Shown piece after piece: positions 45,542 to 59,200 of a stretch of 64,000 nt of DNA. A model generated the notes under the pieces. The model was not told where the DNA came from and did no database searches. It saw nothing but the letters and a program-made list of their open reading frames with translations. The stretch comes from Helicoverpa zea. Its lineage: Eukaryota; Arthropoda; Insecta; Lepidoptera; Noctuidae. Numbering within the stretch: position 1 is the stretch's first letter; every line of letters starts with the position of its first letter. Location: positions 9,504,189-9,568,188 of the forward strand of contig NC_061455.1 in NCBI RefSeq assembly GCF_022581195.2, given 5' to 3'. Both the position numbers and the translations under genes were made by a program.

Positions 45542-48500
45542 TTATTTATTTGCATAAAATGTAGGTAATTTTACAATTAGGTGTTACAATTTTATTTGAC
45601 CCGTGTACATTCTGCCAGAATGGCATGCAAAAAATAGGACTTATACTATAAACATATAATCTAGGTATCACTTATAACTATATTAATTTAATCTAAGAAC
45701 AATAATACTGTAAGCTAAATTGAGTTATCATTAATGAAATCGGATACAGAGTAATAGCATTTTTTAATAAGTAAATTTTTGAGTGTGTTTTTGAATTTTC
45801 TTAATGGTAGCTCTTTTATCATTTTTGGTAGATGGTTGTAGATTCGAGGAGCCATACCCATGACACTCTTTGTCAACAAAGAAGTTTTATATTTACCTAG
45901 ATATAACTTATCTTCATATTGAGATCTTAGACATGTGGTTCTGTTTCTAGACATCTTTAAAGTCGGGAATAGGTGGTGATTAGTTTTTACAAAAATAGCT
46001 ATTTCCAATATGTATAGGCATGGGAAAGTTAAAAGATTATATTTTTTGAAAGTAGGTATGCAGCTGTCAGTCACTTTGAGATTAAAAATAGATCTAATAC
46101 AGCGTTTTTGCGCCTTAAAAATATTTTCTCTCTCGCTACAGTTACCCCAGAATATTATTCCAAATCTCAAGACAGAAACAACTAGACTATGGTAAGCTAT
46201 CAATACTGTTTGAGTGTTAACTTTTTTAGATAAGCTATACAAAGCATAAGCAGCTGAACTAAGTTTTTTACAAATGTTATCTGCTTGAGTTTTCCATGTC
46301 AGTTGACTATCAATCGTAATCCCTAAAAATTTTGCTACGTTAACTTCATCTATTGTTTGTCCATTATAATTTATATTCATATTTGTATTTACTATTCTTT
46401 GATAAAAATGCATTACTTTGGTTTTTTCTAAATTTATAATTAAGTTATTTTTTTCCAGCCAATCAATAAATTTTTCAAGCGTACTGTTAACGTTATCTTC
46501 ATAGGAATCTTTATTGTGACATTTAATTATTAAAGTGCTGTCATCAGCAAAAGAACCATAGGATTTGGCATTTGGTTAGGTAAATCATTCACGTACAGTA
46601 AAAATAATAAGGGGCCGAGTACGCTACCCTGTGGGACACCAGATTTTATATTTCTTCTAGATGAAGCATACTTTTCTTCTTTTTTCGTTTTCTGACTGAC
46701 TCTAGAAATTTCTGTAAATTGTTTGCGTCCTTTTAAGTAAGTTTTGATGAGATTTAGCACATTTCCTCGTATCCCGTATGTTTCTATTTTCTTTAAAAGT
46801 ATATCATGATCCACATAATCAAATGCTTTTGATAAATCAGTAAATAGAGCACATATCGGTATTTTTTTATCAATATTTGGCATTATGATGTTAAGAAAAT
46901 CAAAAATAGCCATATTAATATTAGTGTTCTTCCTAAAACCTTTCTGCTCATTACATAAGATATTAAATTTAGTCAAGAAGGCATATATTGCATTATAAAT
47001 AACTTTTTCTATTATTTTAGAAAAAATTGAAATCAAGGAAATTGGTCTATAGTTTGAAATCTCATCTTTGGCGTTTTTTTTATAGAGTGGCTTCACCTTA
47101 ACGATTTTAAGTGCTTCTGGAAATTTACCAGCTGATATACAGGCATTTATTATATGAGCTAGTGGGGCTGCTATATAGCTACTGACATATTTTATGACCT
47201 TTGTAGAGATACCATCATAGCCATAGCTTTTTTTATCTCTCAAAGATTTGATTATGTTTATTACATCTTGATGAATTACTGGAGATAAAAAAATGGAGTG
47301 GGAATTTTCTTTTACAATATTATTAAAGTCACTTTTTGATGCTGCAGCTACTTGATCTACGTAAAAATTATTGAAAGATTCTGCTAAATCGTGGGGATCG
47401 GTTAATACTGTATTATTATATTTTATTTGAGAGATAGGTTCACTTGTTATTTTTTTATTATTGATTACTTGCCATACTGTTTTAGATTTATTTTTAGATT
47501 GATTAATTAAGTAATTGTTTTGCGATCTTTGAGTTAATTTAATAATTCTCTTAAATTTACGAGAATAATTTATAAACAAAGTCTTATTTTCTTTTGATGG
47601 TTTTAATCTCTGTTGCCAAAGTAAATGTCGTTGTTTTCTGCTGCACATACGAATGCCTCGAGATAACCAAGTAATCTTTCTTTCAGTCTTTATTGTGACT
47701 TTTTTAAAAGGAAAACATAAATTGTGTAGTAGCTGAAAAATATCCATGAAGTTATTGTATGATTCATCAGGATCTTCTGTATTGTAAACGTCATAAAATG
47801 ATAGACTTTGTAAATGTTTACAAAAAGTTTCAAGATTTTCTTTGGAAGTGTCTCTTTGCATAGTGAACCAAGATTTAATCAAGCAAGTTTTATTTATTTT
47901 TGCATTTATGATCTGTGCCGAGTGATCTGACAATCCAAAATCCTTTACTTGGTGTTGACAGACTTGTTTAAAATTGTGAGCAAAATTATCGATACATGTG
48001 TTGCTAGAAAGTCGAGTTGCTTCATTAATTTGTAACTTTAAATTGTAACTTAAGAGAAAATATTTAAATTCCAAAGTATATCTATTGTTTTTTAATATGT
48101 CTATATTGAAATCTCCGCATAAAATGAGTTTTTTATTTCGAATACATACTTTCCTGAGAATGGCATCTAAATTTTCATAGAATTTATTTAAATTTGTAAG
48201 CTTGGGGGGTCTGTACACACATATTATAATCAATTTTTGCTGTATGAGTTCAATAGCGCAACACTCAATTATTCCTGCTATGGAGAACTTCATAATTTCC
48301 GGCAATTCTTTATATTCGTAACCGCTTTTGACCAAAATACACGAACCACCACGTTTAATATTACTTCGTGAATAGCTTGCTGCAAGTTTATAATTCGGTA
48401 AATATAGTAAGTTTTCCTGTCCGGACATTATGAAGTGCTCGGTTATGCATATTACATCTATTAATATTTGTTGACTACACAACTCTTGGATATACATAGT

Positions 48501-48722
48501 TAAAAGATCCGACTTGTTCAAAAGTCCAGCAATATTTTGATGGAATATACATAAATTATTAGAGAAAAAACTGTACAAACAGGACTGATAACTTACAGCC
48601 AAAAAACGAGCGGAGTGAAGTAGGTCGTACGGAGGCCGTTTGTCCCTTTCTAATAGGGTGATTACAAGATTAGCTATGTGGGACAAATTCGAATTTGCTA
48701 AGATTATAAAAAAAATCTTCAT
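45505..48722 (-). pseudogene. CR1/Daphne-like LINE, ORF2 broken by one base
   Basis: The minus-strand endonuclease/RT frame runs from about 48560 (or an upstream in-frame ATG at 48722). HQNIAGLLNK opens the endonuclease, with ICITEHF, LCGDFNIDI and GLSDHSAQI. The RT shows NYRPISLISIFSKIIEK, LFTDLSKAFDYVDH and SGVPQGSVLGPLLFLLYVND. At 46549-46552 a run of four A on the plus strand is one short, so the frame breaks exactly at the F-A-D-D catalytic box. The second part resumes in another frame and ends at a stop at 45715. The 3' end is a (TTCTA)n tail on the minus strand (45505-45541). ORF1 is absent, so the copy is 5'-truncated. It lies just upstream of the MRP gene's first exon. Confidence 0.85.
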
Positions 48723-49628
48723 TATTGTAAATGTAGACTATACTAATAATAAAATTATTTCTAATTATTTCTATTATTTTTAATTATTATTTATTATTAT
48801 TTTTATTATTATTTTGGTACCTTGGACCCTGTGCCCGATATCGGTGGCAACCTATTTTTTATATTTTTAAATGTTTTTTATTTTTATATTTAATATTTAA
48901 AAATGTAAATTATATGCTTGAAAATAAATTATTTCCTTAAAAAAACATGTATGTACGTATGAAAAAGGAAAAAATAAGAAACAGTAACTACGAATGTTGA
49001 AAAGAAATAACATTGTAGGGACACATGTAAGAATGTATGGCAGAGCGCAAGGTAAGCAAAAACGTGTGAGAGCGTGAGGTATGCGAGGCACGGACAGTTA
49101 CTGCGCACTGGTCCGAGTAAAAGGTTCTATCTGGGGGTTTTCGAAATATATCCGGTATCCGAACACCGTGTTTCTCTCAAACCCCTGCACCCACCGACCA
49201 GAAGAGGCAGTGTTCAATTAGGGATCCTACTCCTACCTAAGACCGATCCCTAAAACATTATCTTACAACCAAAGAAATCGTTGAATGGGAATTAGCGGTA
49301 TAAAAGCAGGAAAATTTCGAAGCTGCATACGACTGAATTTTGAAAAACAATTATCAATAAAGTTTTAGATGCACCAAGCATATTCAGGGTTACCACAAGA
49401 ATCGTGTATTCTTCGACCAATTTAGTTCATTATTTCGTTGGAATAGAGTTCATTTTCGTAAATATATGTATATTTTGTTAGTTATCAATCATGTTCGGAT
49501 ACTACATCAATGGTCAGAGTCCACAGAGCCATAAAGAAATAGAGTTGCGCAGAGACAATTAATGTCGTTGAATGAATATTTTGATACTTGGATTTTTATT
49601 TGCAACAACACCGGTTAAATTAGATGGC
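48723..49628. other. intergenic stretch; possible LTR-like or promoter-like remnant
   Basis: After a TTATT-rich run (48760-48830) there is no gene. At 49302-49350 TATAAAAGCAGG is followed by an AATAAAG signal about 55 bases later, and a TGTAGGGACACATG start lies at 49014, which together recall a solo LTR. I could not find a matching CA end with a short duplication, so this is only a suggestion. Confidence 0.3.
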
Positions 49629-49636
49629 GTCACGAC

Positions 49637-51269
49637 CATTGACATATAACTATAGGGACAGGAAATGTCTATGAAAAAAACGTGCATACCTGCAGTAACT
49701 AAAATGGCTGCCATTACTAGGGTTGTACCGCTACCGGATTCAACAAATATCGATATTGTATTCTAGTTAGAAGAACGTACGAGTCTTACTGGGTGCATAA
49801 AAATAACCGAGTATAAATAATTTCTTCGTCATAGAACTAACTATCACATTTACTTCACTGATACTAATAACCTCAACAACATCAACCAAATGGGAGGAGT
49901 CATTCATTTCAGTAGGGTGATACCTTTAAAAAAAAAACACAGGCAAAGTAATAATTTATTATTTCAAATAGCCCTATGAAAGTTCTTTCACGACAGACTA
50001 GTTGCAGGGTGCCAAAGATTCGGTCTTATGAAGAAGAATCCGCAAGAAACGCCATAAGGAGATACTCTCTTAAAAAAAATACAATAATTTAAAATCGTTT
50101 TCAAGCTATTCATGAGAAAGTTATATAATGCAAATGGAGCTAATTATGTATTAATTGATTGTACAAAACAATTTTAGTGCTAAGAAAAAAATATTTATAC
50201 AATTCGAAACCTATATTCGGTAACTAAGTTCTGAAGCAAATATTGCAACTTGCATTCCGATTTGCTCGTCTGTGCGGAAGCACTGCCGTGCCCGTGGTCG
50301 CCGTAGAAGCATCATGTGAAGATAAAAAGGCAAAACATATTATTTTCAATAAAATATGTCTTTAAAATCCTGAATTTTATAATACGCCTTTTTAATCAAA
50401 ATGTTTTTAACTGCATTTTAAAACTTTTTATCTGTAAAATGAAGGATATATTATATATAAAAACATAAACTATTCCCTAAAAATATACACATATATTCGG
50501 AACGCAACTAAAACCGCGAGGAAAGCTAGTATTTAACTAAAGAACAAAATAAAGATGTTTTATTGAAAATAATACACAACTCTGAGGGCTCAGTGTCTTA
50601 GGGACAGTAAGTTCTGATGTTAAAATTTGTAAAAGCAGACTTATTAAGTGGATATTATATCGATACTATTATGACAACTGCACAGCACTATGCCAATATG
50701 ACATGTTATTGTAAACAACATTTATTTCTAAATATAGGTTTTTATACAGAAATAAACCAAAATATAAGTACTTTCACCATCAATTCATGTTCCCGAAACT
50801 ATTTTTTATCCAATGTGAATTATTTTATGTAGTTTCTAGCAAAAATAGGTTCCTAACCTGTGTAAAGACAATCCAGCTTGATTTTGGTGCTTCCTAGCAC
50901 CACACTTCACAATACAACACATAGGCATATTCGTTGATTATTTCACTATTGAAATAGTAAAGTCTTAAAAGTAAACACGAGTGATTTTCTATAAAATAGC
51001 AAAAATAAGTCACGAAGAGCACCTATTTGACAGCACAACTACCATGACATATATGGCCAGATATGGCACGCACCTACAAACAGAAAGATTTCAAAAGTAA
51101 ATGTCACCATTTTACGCAATCACAAAAATATTGTTGTCCCTGTTTTCAAATACACTTATCTGCTTAGAAAGAGTGAGACAGAACTATGTTGCATAGTTTG
51201 TTTCATATTTATATAACTATAGATACGTCAATATCAACACGGCGTCTCCTTTTAATTCTAAGCTCGATG
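49637..51269 (-). mobile_element. P element copy C: internally deleted, 1.63 kb
   Basis: The termini are CATTGACATATAACTATAGG (49637) and the complement of CATCGAGCTTAGAATTAAAA (51269). The 8 bases GTCACGAC flank it exactly (49629-49636 and 51270-51277). The 3' part (49637-50176) and 5' part (about 50540-51269) match copy B. Between them about 370 bases of unrelated or filler sequence replace exons 2-4. Only THAP exon 1 remains, minus-strand 50928-50858, beginning MPMCCIVKCG and ending at an intact CAG|GTTAGG donor. It cannot make transposase but has both ends and could be moved by copy B's enzyme. Confidence 0.9.
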
Positions 51270-51528
51270 GTCACGACAAAGAATATAGACCATATAGACG
51301 TATAGACTGACGTTGTTTGAAAAAGGGCGCGTGTTATCAACTGCCTCGACTGACTAACTCCCGGAAAACTTTCGTCGCTCATCTGTGCAAGGTACGTTTC
51401 CTGCTTAAGATACGTCTGTAATAATTTGAGTAATAAAGGAGATCTATATATCGGCTTTGGCCGTATACGTGTTAGTTAGATAACGCCCAAAAGTAGCCTT
51501 TAGCTTGAAAAGCTTAAAAGAGACTTAC

Positions 51529-51926
51529 TGGGGCCCGATTCTCCTGATTTTACTTAAGCGACATACGATTCACGTTCGACTCGATTCGACTGAGATCCAA
51601 TCCCGACTCGATTACGATTGAAGTGTGAGTGGCATTCCGCTATTTTTTCTTTGAAATAAAAGTTTTTATCCTTTTTTGTCATTCAATAATGAATCATTTT
51701 GTCTGCAAATGATTTACGATTGCAAAATGATTGTACAGCAAACTGCCGTATAGACCAAAATCACCAAAATAGCAGACCAATCGCACACCAATCAAATGTC
51801 AATCGAATACGATTGGTCTTTTATTAGTAGCAGAATGCCCGATATGGTTAAAACTGCTATTGCGATCATATTCAGATTCGATTTCTATTCGATTTTGACA
51901 TTATTAACTTAGGAGAATCGGGCCCC
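51529..51926. mobile_element. MITE with GGGGCCCGATTCTCCT ends
   Basis: GGGGCCCGATTCTCC at the left end is matched by GGAGAATCGGGCCCC at the right end, with a further TAACTTAGG/CTTAAG-like extension. The interior is rich in repeated GATTCGA/ACGATT words and has no coding capacity. The GGGCCC-type end resembles PIF/Harbinger-derived MITEs, but the target duplication is not clear because the ends are palindromic. Confidence 0.65.
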
Positions 51927-53267
51927 TGGTCTAGGCAGATGATGACGTAAGAGGAGCGTTACTGGTAATCTGAATCTCGAGTGTTACCTACCTCTTTTTT
52001 CGGTGGGACACGTTGTCTGAATTATACTGACTAAAACCTTCCATGTTCTTTCTGGAGCCCTTTGTGTACCAGGGCCGCGGTAAACCGTTCGAACAATCCT
52101 ACAGCTTCTCAGGTGCTAGGTATTCCATACCAGTCGATTTCAAAATAAACTGCGGCCATGAACCAGTTCGGACGGTACCTATAAGTTTTCTACAAAATCA
52201 AAGGACAGCTAGTTAGTTCCGATTTTACACTAGTTCTTCCCCACAGTTTCACCGACATGCTGTGCTTTTTCCCGTACCCGGATAAAACGTCACCAGTAAA
52301 ATATCTTTTGAAATCGGCTCTCTAATTTCGGAACCTTTGTTATGGTACAGTCAACTTCAGGTCAGTGGTAACAGTTTTATAGGAAAATGGTACTTATTAC
52401 TATTGAGTTAAGGTGCATGACAGTTACCACTGATGTGCAGTCTACCGTACAAACAAACAACATTTCCGTTTAGATACCCCTAGGTAGGTTTTTAAGGATC
52501 GTGGAAGGCTTCATATAGTAAATAAAAAAAAACATCGTAACTCTTAAATGTGTTTTAATACTTTCCAAATACATATCTACGAAGATTCTTTTATAAGGCA
52601 CGACATTGCACGAAATATCTTTATTCTTAGGTATTTCAATATAAAAATTATACTTAATAATACGTTTTTTTTTTCAATTAGGAACATATTTTAACGTTTT
52701 ATGTTTACCAATTTATTCGAAGAAAATTACGTATTAAATTACGTATACGATGAAAAGTAAGAGATTGCAATGGTACATAGGTATGAAGGTTAGCTTGAGA
52801 TCGGCTTTTTCCATGTTCCAAGCTATAAAGTGCCGATGTTTCAGCAGGTACTACTATATGTACCTATGTAGCCCAAGCTAGGTGGCCAAGCTGTCTTGTG
52901 ATTTCTCATCTACCTTTGTAGAGACCTGAATATACCATATTAAGCATACCTACTATTTACTAGTTTTGCCTCTGTTTTACTTATACCCTACTGTTACTAT
53001 AGCTACACAGCAGAACAGGGTGCTTAAGTAGGTTATCCGATTTGCTAGTAAATTCCAAGTTTTTAACTAAAACTAATATATAAAATAAATAATTTAAGTA
53101 ACAACATACTTCAGCACCATTGGTTAAAGCTATAGTATAAAATGACCGTGCAGGTATATCCCTATAGCCTGACACGTTATTCGAATATCAGGCTAGCACC
53201 AAACACATTTTTAATTGACGCCTTATGAGACTCTTCCCTGACTCGGCACTGATTGTGTGGCATTGTA
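51927..53267. other. intergenic DNA downstream of the MRP paralogue; no gene
   Basis: AT-rich sequence with no coherent open frame; the portion adjacent to 53268 probably serves as the paralogue's 3' UTR. No recognisable repeat. Confidence 0.5.
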
Positions 53268-56200
53268 TCAGTGAACCAGTCCGGCGTCCTTGGCCATACT
53301 GTAGAATACGGAGTTCTTGTCCTGAAGAAGCTGGTCGGGCGGCGCGTACTCGACAAGTTGGCCCTTGTCCAGCACCATGACCTTCGTGGAGTCCATAATG
53401 GTGTTGAGCCGGTGCGCGATGGTCAGCACCGTGCACGACGCAAACTCCGACCGGATGGTCTTCTGCAATGCGACAAGAGACGCGATAGTGTTGTATGTGT
53501 ATATACACGCGTGTACAGTGGGCACACACTCGACTCACCTGGATGAGCTCGTCCGTCTCGAGGTCGACGGCGGCGGTGGCCTCGTCCAGCACGAGCAGCG
53601 GCGTCTTGCGCAGCAGCGCGCGAGCCAGGCACACGAGCTGCCGCTGTCCCACCGACAGGTTCTCGCCGCCCTCCGCCACCTCGTGGCGCAGCCCGGCCGG
53701 CAGCCCTGCACAAGCACATCAGCGTCAGCGCCGCTCTGCTGCCGCTCTGCTGCCGCTCTGCTGCCGCTCGACTGCAGCGACGCGGGCGACACTCACCTTG
53801 CACGAACGGCTTGAGGTGCGCGTACTCGAGCGCCCGCCAGATGTCCTCGTCCGAGAAGGTCTCGAAGGGGTCCAGGTTCATGCGCAGCGTGCCGGAGAAG
53901 AGCACCGGGTCCTGCGGGATGATGGTGATGCGCGAGCGCAGCTGGTGCAGGCCCATGGTGGCGATGTCCAGGCCGTCGATGAGGATGCGGCCGCCGACGG
54001 CCTCGACGATGCGGAACAGGCCGAGCGTGAGCGTGGACTTGCCGGCGCCGGTGCGGCCGACGATGCCGAGCTTGTCGCGCGGCGCCACGGCGCACGTGAC
54101 GTCCCGCAGCGCGGGCTCGGCGCCGGCGCGGTACGCCAGCGTCAGCCGCTCCAGCTGCAGCGCGCCCGTCTCCGGCCACGTGGCCGGCGGGCCCGCGTCC
54201 ACCGACCATGCCGCTTCCTGAAACACACATTCCCATTTTTTGTTATACTCATTTCCACTGGCTCAACATGTATTCTATGTATCTCAACTGTATTCACCTG
54301 CTTCGTCTCCGCATACTCTTTCATACGCTCTACTGCTACGATGTCTGTTTCTACAGAAGACGCTGATTGAACTAACCAACTTAAGGTTTGTGTTATCTAC
54401 AAAAAAAAGTACCAGAAGAACCATGTAAGTAACAAATTCATAAAGAATAATCTAGGTATGTAGGTACTTGCAATAATCATAACTATGCTGTAGGTACCTA
54501 CCTCTAAAGTATAGCTGACGGAGAGACCAGCAAGGCCAGGAGTAATACTATCTCTTCCAATTACTGCGAATAATGCAGCAAAGAATATTATGAGACCGCC
54601 AACTGACTCGAGGCGGACTGAAAGCCATCTATCCGCAACCGTCGACATAAAAGAGATAGATTCATAATGATCCACTTTAAGTTGAGATTCCTTTACGAAT
54701 CTGAAATAAAACGATATGCAATTTATACGACTGTCGTTGCCTATTGCTGGATACATAGAATGGTACAATATGTACCTACTAGGTACAATTTACCTGTCTG
54801 CGACTCCAAAAGCACGAATACTAGTTGCACCCAAAATACTTTCATTGAAATGTGAAAACACAGGCGAGCGAGCTACTGACTCGATTCTCATAAGCTGTCT
54901 TGACGTCGGTACATAGAATCTTTGGATGAGATAGTACATGGCTCCAATAGGCAGGATCACAGTCATAAACATTGGCGTAGAAACACTTATCACAATTATC
55001 GTCCCTATTAACTGTTGGAAAAAATTAGAAAAAAAGGTTGTTTTAAAAAGTTACGCGTATACGTATGTTATTTCTGAATGTTAAATAATTAACACCACTT
55101 AATATATAATTAGTATTGTTACATAGTGAGACCAATAAAGAAACACTATCGTACACCCTAAATAACCTTGACCTACCTCAGGTTCACCGTACCTTGAAGC
55201 TGACACGACCGACACTGAGGGTATGGGGTACGGTCACGAAGGAGAAAAGACTAGCGGAGATGCCCTAACGCAGGTAGGTCACGCGCCTTCAGGTAGGTCA
55301 AATACGTCACGACTACGTCACGGCAGGCGTGGCTGGACACCGCCCATATACCGTCCTTTACATCAAACTGACATCTTGTCATGGTTGTATTTTTACCACA
55401 ATTTCAACAGATTTTATTTGTTACTCGATTAAAACGATGAAATGCGCTACGTAAGGCTGCCTTTTAAGTTCTGTCGTTTGCTAACTTCCCCCGATTATTA
55501 AAAAAATATATATATGCCACTTTCATCTTCTTGAATTTAGAATTAAAAAACAAAAGAATGTTTTTAAATTGATCGAATAGTTTTATTGTATCGTCCATTC
55601 AAACGTTCGTTAACGGTTGTAAAAATAGAAATGTCTAAGGAAAATTTGCGTGCGATAATTTTCTAGAACTTCAAAAGGGGGTTGTCGCGACTTCAGTGCT
55701 TTGAAGAGATTAGTTCTGTATTTAATGATGTAGCACCATGCCTTAGGACCGTAGAACGCTAATATTTAGGATTTCAACTTGGGCACTCTAGTCTTAGTGA
55801 CAAGCCACGTGAAGGTCGTCCAAAAACTCCATGACGGAAGATAATATCGACGCCGTGCGGCAGCTAATTCTCGCAGACCGACATGTAACATACCGTGAAA
55901 TAGAGGCATTCGTGGACATTTCAGGGACCACTATCCAAAAAATACTGCACGAAGAATTTGGAGTAAAAAAGTTGATCTCTCATGGGATACTACATTTACT
56001 TAGCGACGGCCAAACATCAGCCCGATTAAGTTGGTGTCACAAAACTCTGCAACGATTCGACCGAGAAGAGTCAAAGCATGTCTATGATATAGTTAGTGGT
56101 GACGAATCTTGGATATATGGTTACTATCCAGATTATAAGCACCAGTCCACTGTCTGAGTCTTCCAAGATGAGCCGAAACCGACCAAAGTCGTACGCGCAC

Positions 56201-59200
56201 GGAGCACTTAAAAAAACTTTTTGCCTCGTTTGTGGAAATGGGGGGGCACGTCGCCACTGTTGTACTTGAAGATCGCAAGACGGTTACTGCTGACTGGTAT
56301 ACCAGTGTTTGTATTCCACAAGTCATCACCGAAATTAAAAAAAAATATTCAAGACGTCATGTCACACTGCACCATCACAATGCAAGTTCGCACACCGCCC
56401 ACCAGACAAAGATGTTTTTGAGTTCCGAAAATGTTGAAATATTAGATCACCCGCCTTACAGCGATAGCTTAAGCAATAACGATTTTTTTACATTTCCCAA
56501 AATTAAGCAAAGTCTTCGAGTTCAACCTTTCAGCACACTTGAAGAAGCTGTTGACGCATACAAATCAGCCGTTTTGACTACCCCCACTTCAGAGTGGAAT
56601 AAATGTGTAAAAAACTAGTTTCAACGCATGCAAAAGTGCATTAAATATTGCGGAAAATTCTTTAAAAAACAATAAATCGTAATAACCTACTGGATTATCT
56701 ATAGTTATTTCAAACGACACAACTTAAAAGGCAGCCCTCGTATCATTAATTGTAGAAATTGCTCAGGATCCAAACTCAAACATACCATAGGATAACATTT
56801 CACGTGTAAGTAATATTTTAGCTTTAAAACATATTTTTTGCTAGAGACATCTGTCGTCGAATAGCTGCATTTCTAGAACCTCTAAGTGAATTTGTATTAT
56901 TTTCGTATCAATCTTGTATAAATGTATATTATTGGTACCAATTTTTGCCTTAAAAAGCAGCTTCATTTTTCCTTGCATCCTGCAAGTTTTTTTATAGATT
57001 ATTTACAAACCAAAACATATGATATATTATCATGAAAATTTAATATTATAAAAACACCATCTTTCGGTAAGTAGTCGACTTACGTATATTTGAAGTAAAA
57101 TTGTGTTCATCAAGACAGAGAGACCCGTTACAAAATTAAGTGCTACCAGACATCGAAAATGCAATCACCCATTCTTAAAAAAGATCTTATTTAAAAAAGC
57201 TGCAATTATCTTAAAATTAATCATAACTCTAACTATGTAGATTTATTTATATTCATCACTAGCCGTTTTCCCGCGGTTTCACCCGCGTACCGTGGGAGCT
57301 ACTGCCCGCACCGGGATAAAATATAGCCTATGTTACTTGCATATAATATAGCTTTCTAATGGTGAAAGAATATTTAAAATCGGTCCAGTAGTTTTTGAGT
57401 TTATCCATTACAACCAAACAAACAAACAAAGTTTTCCTCTTTATAATATTAGAATAGATCAGCAATGTTTTACATAGGTATATATCTCTTGCCGTACATA
57501 CTTTTTGAATGTACCTTTACTCAGAGCAATATCCGACTCACATAAAGTCTGCTACTTATTTAGTGGATGCGCCGTTATGATACAGTTGTGAAAACTCTAA
57601 TTTGATAAACACTGTCCCTATAATTTTAATTCCCATTTTTCTTGGTGAATTTCGTAATGTGGCAACATCGAAAATAACTACAGTCATCGCAGCACGGTTC
57701 TGGAACAAATAGAACGAATTTTCGTGCTTGTGATGCCATAGTGGCTAGTAGACGAACTAACACAATGCCATAAGTTGATACTTAAATTACACCATGGGGG
57801 TATTTTAGACCCGTGGTGAATAAAAATGATTTTTCATCGAGTCTCCGTTTAATGGTTCCTAGATACCTATTTCATTTCTGGAGGAGTAAATAAATTGTTG
57901 TGGGGCAAGTTCTCTGCACAAAATAATACTTATATAACAATTAATTTTCAAACTTTTTTATGTCTCTCTTTTTCTTCGTTCATTTCAAATGAATGCTTCT
58001 TTAAACTTTCTAATTAAAGATAAAGATAAAGATAAAGATAAAGATAAATTTATTCGCAAATATGGGTACAATACAGGTGACACAGATACATTACAATAGT
58101 TCAGCCATATTTTGCCATGAAGGCATGCAAATTTAAATAGTTTTTTTTTTTTTTTTTAAGACATAAACAGATTTTTTTTAAAGGACATTATAAGTAAAAA
58201 TAAAAAAAACTAAATTAAAAAATGACATATACTAGTAATTAACTTACATAAGGCTTTCAATAGCAATATTATCAATCCTGATTAAAATACTCTATATAGT
58301 AAAGTCTTTTTCATTGAGGAATTCACTTATACTGTAGTAACTTTTATTCAGTAGAAATTTTCGCAGTTTCTTTTTAAATTTCAATAGGGGTAATTCTTTC
58401 CACTGTTTAGGTATTTTATTATATATCACCGGAGCCATGCAGTAAACACTTTTGCGCATAAGTGCTGTTTTAGATGTTTGTAGATAAAGTAAACTATTGT
58501 TGCGCCTACTCCGTGGGAAATTATCGGCCAGGAGTTGAAATTTATTCGGGTTTGATTTGACAAATAAAGCTATTTCTAGGATGTACAGACAGGGTAGGGT
58601 TAATATATTATATTCTTTGAAATATGGCATGCAGCTATCAGTGGTTTGCAACTTAAAGATAGCTCTTATACATCTTTTTTGTGCTTTGAAAGCTGTTTCT
58701 CTTCCCGAAGAGTTACCCCAAAAAATAATACCGTACCGTAGGTGCGATTCCACTAGGCCATAATAGGCCGTGAGAAGCGCATCCATATATACTATTGAGG
58801 ATAGTGTATGCAAAGCGTATGCGGACTTACTAATTTTTTTACATAGAGTGTCAATGTGAGATTCCCAATTTAGTTTTTGATCTATTATGAGTCCCAGAAA
58901 TTTTGTATTCACTACTTCTTCTATTATATTATTACCGTGCTGAATGTTAATATTAATGCTAGGAGTACGCTGTCTAAAATGAATAGTTTTTGTTTTAGTC
59001 AAATTAATTTTTAAATTATTAGAGTCTAACCAGTTCACAGCCTGTTCTAAACTATTATTGATATCACTTCTATATGATTCTATAACTTGACAAGGTATTG
59101 TTATGGTGCTATCGTCTGCAAACAATGTCACTGGGTGTTTAATACATTTTGGTAAGTCATTTATGTATAAAATAAACATGAAAGGGCCTAATACACTCCC

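Noticed and set aside
49014..49450. solo LTR
   Set aside because: TATA-like and poly-A-like signals are present, but I could not find matching ends or a short target duplication.
53495..54370. 291-codon plus-strand frame opposite the paralogue's NBD2
   Set aside because: Same GC-rich shadow effect; the minus strand carries the Walker and signature motifs with correct splice sites.
58016..58050. AAAGAT tandem array as a CRISPR-like or independent microsatellite
   Set aside because: It lies at the exact 3' end of a minus-strand LINE, so it is best explained as the element's tail.
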